DNA from: Phyllostachys edulis
Lineage: Eukaryota; Streptophyta; Magnoliopsida; Poales; Poaceae
Assembly (NCBI GenBank): GCA_036346405.1
Contig: CM070554.1
Span: 41,654,204 to 41,718,203 of the forward strand
DNA: 64,000 nucleotides
Direction: 5' to 3'
Positions 57,961 through 64,000 of the stretch are shown one piece after another. A model generated the notes under the pieces. The model saw only the letters and a program-made list of their open reading frames with translations, had not been told where the DNA came from and searched no databases. The position numbers and the translations under genes were made by a program. Position 1 is the first letter of the stretch. Every line of letters starts with the position of its first letter.

Positions 57961-58639
57961 AGAGCCCAATCATCACCGCACTTGTAGCTGAGGAGATCTC
58001 TTCAACCACGCAGACTGCTGATGACGAGCAAATCCCTTCATCAACATGTGCAACTCAATGTCTTGGTGGTAGGACCATCGTCTCGGGCCATGGTCCTTCT
58101 GGACCGTCAGCCACTACCGACCATAGTTCGCCTATCTCCACTGGACAAGCGCGGGTGGGTGAGTCCAAGTTACTTTCTTACTCTCGTCGGGTCAGAAAGA
58201 AGCTGAAGACACCCGTCCTACCAGTGCCACTGGTTCAGCAAACTCCCTTCAAGCAAACCCAACCTTCTACACCACGTCGCAGTAAAAGGCTTGCAGCTTC
58301 GAGCCTCAGAGGAGTCCCAGCGGAACAGCGAGTGCAGCTTCTGTTAGCCAGCAGGATTGGGCTAAACAAGGGAAGCAATTCGGACAATTGAGCAACGTTG
58401 AATGACTTCATAATGCTCTTTGACAAACCTCTATCAAAGGAGCACTTAGAAGTATTGGCTTTGCTATTTTGGCTATCAGTTCCAAAGGTCTTGGATCCTG
58501 GTTTTGATGGCAATGCAGAAGCTCTCGAGGCTTCCCCTCCCATAGTCATCAACTGAGCTTGCGTGTTCAGGTTGCTGGTCGCTTCACCACTTTTATGGTT
58601 GATTGTAATGTTAACTTCCTTAGTTAGAATGTACAGGCT

Positions 58640-59240
58640 TAAATATGAGAGCCAAGAGGAATGTAGTAAGGGAAATAGTCATAGCTGTGCATATCTCGGT
58701 CGCTTGTATCCAAGAAACTAAGCTTAATATAATAGATTTGCCCCTCATAAAGGAAACCCTAGGGACCTCGTTTGACAGGTTTTCCTACTTGCCATCGTCT
58801 CTTTCTAGAGGGGGTATCCTTTTAGCATGGAACTCGAGCAGGATCTCCTGCAACGCGCTCGATGTAAGAAACCACTCCATAACAGCCGAGGTGACTCTAC
58901 CTGGCGGTTTGGTTTCCTAGCTCACAGTCGTCTACGGCCCTTCAGAGGAAGTACACAAACAGGCGTTTCTACAAGAGCTTCGTGATATCCATGGTTCCAA
59001 ACCCGGTCGCTGGATGATTCTCAGAGACTTCAGCCTCATCCTTCAAGCAAGTGATAAGAACAACGATCGACTGAATCGGCGGCGTATGGGCAGCTTTCGT
59101 CGGGTGCTCGGCGACCTAGAACTCAAGGAAGTCCACCTTAACGGTCGGTCTTTCACTTGGACAAGTGCAAGGGAGAGTCCGACCTTGGAGCGTATTGATT
59201 GGGTTTTTGTTTCGTCGGATTGGGACCTGTAGTTCCCGAA
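58640..59240 (+). pseudogene. LINE ORF2 endonuclease domain
   Basis: An apurinic-endonuclease-like fold is seen as VACIQETKLN (the catalytic Glu), SRGGILLAWNSSRI, LTVVYGPSEE, GRWMILRDFSLIL, where the usual GDFN is RDFS, LNGRSFTWTSARE and TLERIDWVFVS. The Gly-Asp-Phe-Asn motif is altered at its first and last residues but keeps the Asp. Stops occur near 58627 and 58918. Confidence 0.82.
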
Positions 59241-59819
59241 TTGTTTTCTTCAGGCACTTCCCTCCACGGCTTCTAATCATTGTCTGCTTTTGTTCTCCAC
59301 GGCGGGCCTAATGGGACCAAAGAAAAGATTCTGGTTTGAAAAGTTTTGGACAAAAATGGAGGGGTTTCAAGATACAGTCCTAGCAGCGTGGACATGCGAT
59401 GCCCATGTGGCAGACCCACTTATAGGTTGGTCCAAAGTGCTAATTGGCCAGTTGGATGTGGCTGAGGAAAAGCGGCTGCTATCCCCTGGGGAAAGATGGT
59501 TTAGATTGGCATTTAAGAGAAAGCTGCTTGGGTTGTGCTCCTTTGAACGGACAATCACATGCCAAAGGTCTCGGATCAGGTGGTTGCGCGAAGGGGATGC
59601 AAATTCTTGTTTCTTCCATCTGCATGCAAATCATAGTAAGTGTCGAAACTTCATCTCAAGTCTAAAAGTCGCGGGTTCATGGGCGCACACTCAGTCAGGG
59701 TTAGAGGAGGCGTTCCATGACCATTCACCAAAAACATTGGGCAACCATCTGAGCGTGATTATTCACTGGATCTAAGCTACTTAGTAATTCCTTCTATTGA
59801 TTGACAGTCTCTGGATGCT

Positions 59820-60851
59820 GATTTCACCAAAGAAGAGGTTTGGGAAGCGGTTAAGTGCTTGGCCTCCGAGAAGGCGTCAGGACCTGATGGTTTCTCAGGT
59901 CTTTTCTATCAATGTTGTTGGCCAATCATCAAGCTAGCCATTTTGGAAGCCTTCCATGCCCTTGGTCGCTTAGCAGGAGCGAGCTTCCACCTACTCAATA
60001 AGGCTTTCTTAACCCTTTTGCCTAAGAAGCAAGAAGCACAGGAAGCGCATGATTATCGGCCAATAAGTCTCCTTCACAGCTTTGCCAAGATCTTCTCCAA
60101 AGTTCTGGCACGAAGGTTGACCCCAAAATTGCCAAATTTAGTAGCTCCAAATCAGTCGGCCTTCACCAAAGCTTGCTCTATTCAAGATAACTTCTTTCTG
60201 GTCAGGCAATCTACCCGCATGCTTCACCAACAAAAACAATCGGCCTTCATATTCAAACTAGACATTGCTCAAGCTTTCAACTCCTTGTCTTGGCCTTTTC
60301 TGCTTGAGATTCTACGGCACAAAGGGTTTGGCCCGAGGTGGTGTTCTTGGCTAAGTATTATGCTCATGTCCTCCTCCACTAGAATTCTTGTGAATGGTCA
60401 GCTAGGGCGGCCAGTTTGGCATGGTCGCAGCTTGCGGCAAGGAGACCCGTTATCCCTGATGCTTTTCATCATTGCAATGGATGCACTCAACTATTTGTTA
60501 CTCGTTATAGAAAAGGAGGGCCTACTTTGTCTGATCAAAGGACGCCGAGGGCTACCACATCGTCTCTCCCTTTATGCTGATGATGCGGTAGTGTTCTTGA
60601 GCCCGGTGAGCGATGAACTGTTAGCCATCAAGGAAATCCTGAAAATCTTTGGCGAGGCCACTGGTCTGCTTACCAACATGGATAAAAGCTCATTCTCTCC
60701 TATTCGTTGTAATAGCCAGCAAATTCAACTCATCGTGGATAATCTACAATGCAACATAGCCACCTTCCCCTGTAAGCATTTGGGTTTGCCACTAATCCTT
60801 ATGGAAGCCATCACGAGCAGATTATCAACCGCTGTTGGACAGGGTCACTAA
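59820..60851 (+). pseudogene. LINE ORF2 reverse transcriptase, mostly open frame
   Basis: Open for 330 codons from 59859. In order: EKASGPDGFSGLFYQ, FLTLLPKKQEAQEAHDYRPI, NQSAFTKACSIQDNF, FKLDIAQAFNSLSW, GRSLRQGDPLSLMLF and LYADDAVVFLSP (YADD at about 60574-60585), then KHLGLPL. All polymerase motifs are present. The frame is lost after 60851 and resumes in another frame at 60835-61329 (HLQVWQTSMLSQGGHLILVK and beyond). Confidence 0.92.
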
Positions 60852-62065
60852 CCATCTCCAAGTCTGGCAGACCAGTATGCTGTCCCAAGGGGGGCACTTG
60901 ATTTTGGTTAAGGCAGTGCTGACAGCAATGTCAGTGTATAATTTCATGGCACTAAATCCCCCCCGTTCGGTACTTAAAGAAATTGACAAAATGCGTCGAG
61001 CATTTCTGTGGAAAGGATCTACAAATGTGTCAGATGGCAACTGCTTGGTAGCTTGGTCTTCAGTCTGTCACCCCCAACAGTTGGGAGGGCTCAGTTTGCA
61101 CAACCTAGATGTGCTTGGTCAGGCCATGCGCATCCGATGGCAATGGCTACAACGTTCTTGGGTGTCTCGGCCATGGGGAAGTTTGCATGCTCAGTTCAAT
61201 CGGCAGGAGAAAGACATGTTCATTGCTTCCATTGTGGTCAAATTAGGGAATGGAATGAGCACGCTGTTCTGGGAGGACCATTGGCTGAATGATCGCTCAA
61301 TACAAGCCTTCGCACCGAATATTGTCTAGATGGTCAAACCTTTGATTTGGAGGAAAATAACAGTTGCACAAGCCCTCCACAATGCCACTTGGATTTTAGA
61401 CCTACAGGGTCAACGAGTCGATGATTTTCTTGAGGAGCTTGTCCAGCTTTGGAATAGGCTGCAAGGGATTCGCCTGGCTTAGGGAGAGGACGATTCCATA
61501 AGTTGGTGTTGGGAAGCTTCAGGTACCTACTCTGCAAAGTCAGCGTACATGGCTTTCTTCACAGGGTCGATTAGGTTTCCATGCGCTGAGGCTATTTGGA
61601 AGTCTAAAGCTCCTCTTAAATGCAAATTTTTTCATGTGGTTAGCTATTCGGCGGTGGTGTTGGACGGCTGACCGTCTAAGATGTTGGGGACTGCCAAACC
61701 AAGGGTTTTGTGTTTTCTGCAGACACCAGGAAGAGACCATAGATCATCTTCTGATAGGATGCGCTGTAATAACGCAACTTTGGGCTCGCTTCGTTTCATC
61801 GATCGGCTTGCGTTGCCCAGTACCAAGTGGTTGTACAGTCACCCTTCAAGACTTCTGGTTGACCGCACGAATGTCAACGCCAAAAAATCAAAGAAAATAT
61901 ATAGACTCTTCTATCACTCTAGTCTCGTGGATGATTTGGAAAGAACGCAATCAAAGGATCTTCAACAACATCGCCATATCTGTTGACCAACTTCTCCACC
62001 AGGTTCTTCAAGAGCATCAGCATTGGTGCTTGGTGGCGGGGCATCGAGTGGGGTCGGCGATGTAG
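60835..62065 (+). pseudogene. LINE ORF2 C-terminal region with zf-RVT-type zinc ribbon
   Basis: After a frame shift the thumb/connection region continues: LILVKAVLTAMSVYNFMA, MRRAFLWKG and GGLSLHNLDVLGQAMRI to 61329. At 61500-62060 follow FMWLAIRRWCWTADRL, CVFCRHQEETIDHLLIGC (the CxxC...HxxxxC zinc-ribbon-like motif) and SWMIWKERNQRIF. It ends with TAG at 62063-62065. Two or more shifts break it. Confidence 0.85.
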
Positions 62066-62280
62066 GAACAGTAGTTCCCTGTGTTCTTGTCGGTCACCCA
62101 CACTTTTCACCGTAAATTGTACTCAATTCTTTTAGTAAGCTTTCGGTTGCCAGTTTTCCTAGCTACCGGAGCTTTCTTTCTTTTTAGTTTGTTTTCCTTT
62201 TGTATACTCCGTGAACTCGGTTCTGCTCTTCCTATAATATTATGATGTGCGAAGCTTTTGCACATCCTTGAAAAAAGAAA

Positions 62281-62802
62281 AAGTTAAAATTTTGAATTTT
62301 GAATTTAAATCGATGAACAGTAATTCCGTCAATAACTGGTCGAAAACTGGCCACATTCAAATTTTGAGTTTAAATTTTGTTTGATGAAATTTGGCTGGTA
62401 TCAATGCTTGCATCGGGAATCATTCCATCGTTGATCTCCACCAAACAAAGGTTAAAAAGCAACCATGACTGCGTTAGTGAAAAATAGAGATATACTCACT
62501 CAATCACAAAGGAGGTCAGTTTTGACTTTTCAATGTCAACGAGATGTCAATTTGACTACTAAATTTTGTCATATTTTCAAAATAATTACAGTAAATTTCA
62601 GAAAACTGCAACTTAATTGGCTAAATTACCGGTTTGTTAAACCTTTAAGTGGACATTTCACAAAATTGCAACAATAACGGACATTTTTTTCACATATGTG
62701 CAACCCTTGTTAGCTACTAGCCCACCTGTCACACACACAGGTCGCGCTCCCGCTGGCCACCTCAGCTACTAGGCCTTTTCCTCCTTCCTCCCTCTTCTCC
62801 TT
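62281..62802 (+). repeat. Dispersed repeat, copy C, second part
   Basis: Continues copy C after the LINE, matching 29419-29930 (AAGTTAAAATTTTGAATTT, AAATTTGGCTGGTATCA, GGAATCATTCCAT, TTTCACAAAATTGCAAC). It is cut at 62803 by the next LTR. Confidence 0.85.
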
Positions 62803-64000
62803 TGACGAGGATATAATAATCCTCATTTATTTATTTATTTATCTGTAATTCTTATTATAGATATTAACATCTTCATATTAGACTTAAATATACTCCTTAA
62901 TATTTATAGGGGAGAGGTCAAGCTGCCTGCTCGTAAACCACCCCATGGTCGTAAGTCTTCCTACAACCATAGTATAGTCGTAAGCCTTTCTACGACTATC
63001 GAGCAGTCGTAAGGTCTTCTACGACTAGGTTGGCTTCGACCAGCCGGGCTTTGACAACCATGTAATTGATAAGGCTTGTTGACTTGTGGGCCTAATAAGT
63101 TAGGGAATATTATGCGTCATATTTAACACATGGGGTATTTAATATACGTTGTTACTCTCTGCGAGTAACCGTATAAATTACTTCTGTTTCTGACAACAAC
63201 TGCCTAGCAACATGGGGGTGCCATGTTCCTAGCAGTAACTTCCATCAAGCGGTTCGCCAATTGGAATGTTGGGACATCTCTTCGTCTGAAGGAACTGCCA
63301 CCTCTTCATACATTTTATAAGGTTGAAGTCAGAAGGCAGAAAGGGAGACAAGCACGATCGAGAGCACAATCTGGAGCACAAGCCATAGTCTTTTTCTTCA
63401 TTGTAATAAGCATACTCAATATAGCCACAGAGGAGTAGGGTTGTTATTCTCTTTGGAGAAGGCCTGAACCTGTATAAAATCCTAGTGTCATTCTCTACGT
63501 GATTCTTGTCTAGGAGACCCCTCGAATCAAACAATTATGCGTAAGATCGGTTCTATATCATTGGCAGTTGGTGCCGACCGTGGGGACTCCTCCGGTGATT
63601 CCTTATCAACAAATTCTCTTTTTTCCTAATACTTCCATGGCAGGAGAGTGGAACGAGGAGAATTGGTTCGACTTGGCTGACTACGCAGACATCGACATGG
63701 ATGCCGACTTCGACTACGAGCCGAGTATCATTTTATCCGATGGCAATGCCACCTCCAGAGATCATTCGCTAAATCCAAGAGATCATGCCACCGATGGAGT
63801 TGAGGAGGGATCATTCCCCCACAACAGTACGTCCAACTGAAGGACCAGTTTCCTTAGAGGGTAAGGGTCTATTCAACCACAATTAGACTGCAACCAGGCA
63901 GGCTCACAACCAGTCTGCAGCAGAAGGATTACGGAGGATATCGCTTTGAATCCCCTAGCTACTGTCGCTGAGCTCTCAATCGAGTGGAATAAAACCATCG
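62803..64000 (+). mobile_element. 5' end of a Ty3/gypsy element, running off the right edge
   Basis: A probable LTR from TGACGAGGATATAATA (62803) to about TATATCA or GGCA at 63560-63566. It is followed by the primer-site region TTGGTGCCGACCGTGGGG and a gag start at 63637. It is the same broad family as the element at 33418 by gag N-terminus and layout, but the LTR sequence is largely different. The LTR carries AGTCGTA/TACGACT hairpins at about 62970-63028. Confidence 0.78.
63637..63840 (+). pseudogene. gag N-terminus of the right-edge gypsy element
   Basis: ATG at 63637 begins MAGEWNEENWFDLADYADID, clearly related to MAGTWDEES*FDLVDY at 34329. The frame ends at TGA 63838-63840 after 67 codons, which is too short for gag, so a frameshift or stop has probably broken it. 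The rest lies to the right, partly outside the window. Confidence 0.65.

Larger units (their letters stand above)
55023..62280 (+). mobile_element. Full-length-like L1-type LINE
   Basis: A 7.2-kb non-LTR retrotransposon with 5' leader, ORF1 with a CCHC knuckle, ORF2 with endonuclease, reverse transcriptase and a C-terminal zinc-ribbon-like region, and a 3' UTR ending TTGAAAAAAGAAA. It splits dispersed-repeat copy C. By comparison with copy A, about 16-20 bp of target sequence (29401-29418) is absent at the junction. No target duplication was recognised. Both ORFs have stops. Confidence 0.88.

Overview
This 64 kb window is plant nuclear DNA, almost certainly from a grass and most likely rice (Oryza). 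The main signs are a dense nest of grass transposons (CACTA elements with CACTACTA ends and ACAGACGGTT subterminal repeats, Stowaway-like MITEs, Mutator-type elements, copia, gypsy and L1-type elements) and GC-rich pseudo-coding blocks inside long LTRs. Only one intact protein-coding gene is visible. It is an intronless 877-codon CDS at 45380-48013 (+) for a malectin-like receptor kinase of the CrRLK1L (FERONIA/ANXUR) family, with a 5' UTR intron and three short upstream ORFs.

Layout. 1-1791: end of a CACTA element carrying a decayed Ulp1-like (C48) peptidase gene on the minus strand. 1792-4589: part of a long LTR. 4590-12420: a GH5 endo-beta-mannanase pseudogene on the minus strand, split by a degenerate Ty1/copia element (about 4960-12143). 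12949-14480: a small CACTA that carries a captured PCNA exon fragment. 14840-18352: a solo long LTR of the same family as 1792-4589. 18908-21000: a complete non-autonomous CACTA with TTC target duplications, containing an (AT)n run and a long hairpin. 21001-24394: unclassified repeats. 24404-25350: a Pack-MULE-like element with a perfect 9-bp target duplication. 25382-26758: a second inverted-repeat element. 27371-27614: a Stowaway-like MITE.

29114-33417: a dispersed repeat and a third long LTR. 33418-39647: a Ty3/gypsy element that lost its integrase and half of its 3' LTR. 39648-42740: a gypsy-type remnant with a Transposase_28-like region. About 43680-43990: an inverted copy of the dispersed repeat. 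About 44300-48250: the receptor-kinase gene. About 48300-54363: a gag-only copia-type element on the minus strand, whose 3' LTR holds a 5'-truncated LINE with perfect target duplications. About 55023-62280: a long L1-type LINE that splits another copy of the dispersed repeat. 62803-64000: the start of another gypsy element.

The working gene is therefore an island in heterochromatin-like sequence. The most informative parts otherwise are host fragments caught in or broken by transposons: mannanase, PCNA and the Pack-MULE cargo. All family names rest on motif recognition by eye; no alignment or database search was run.
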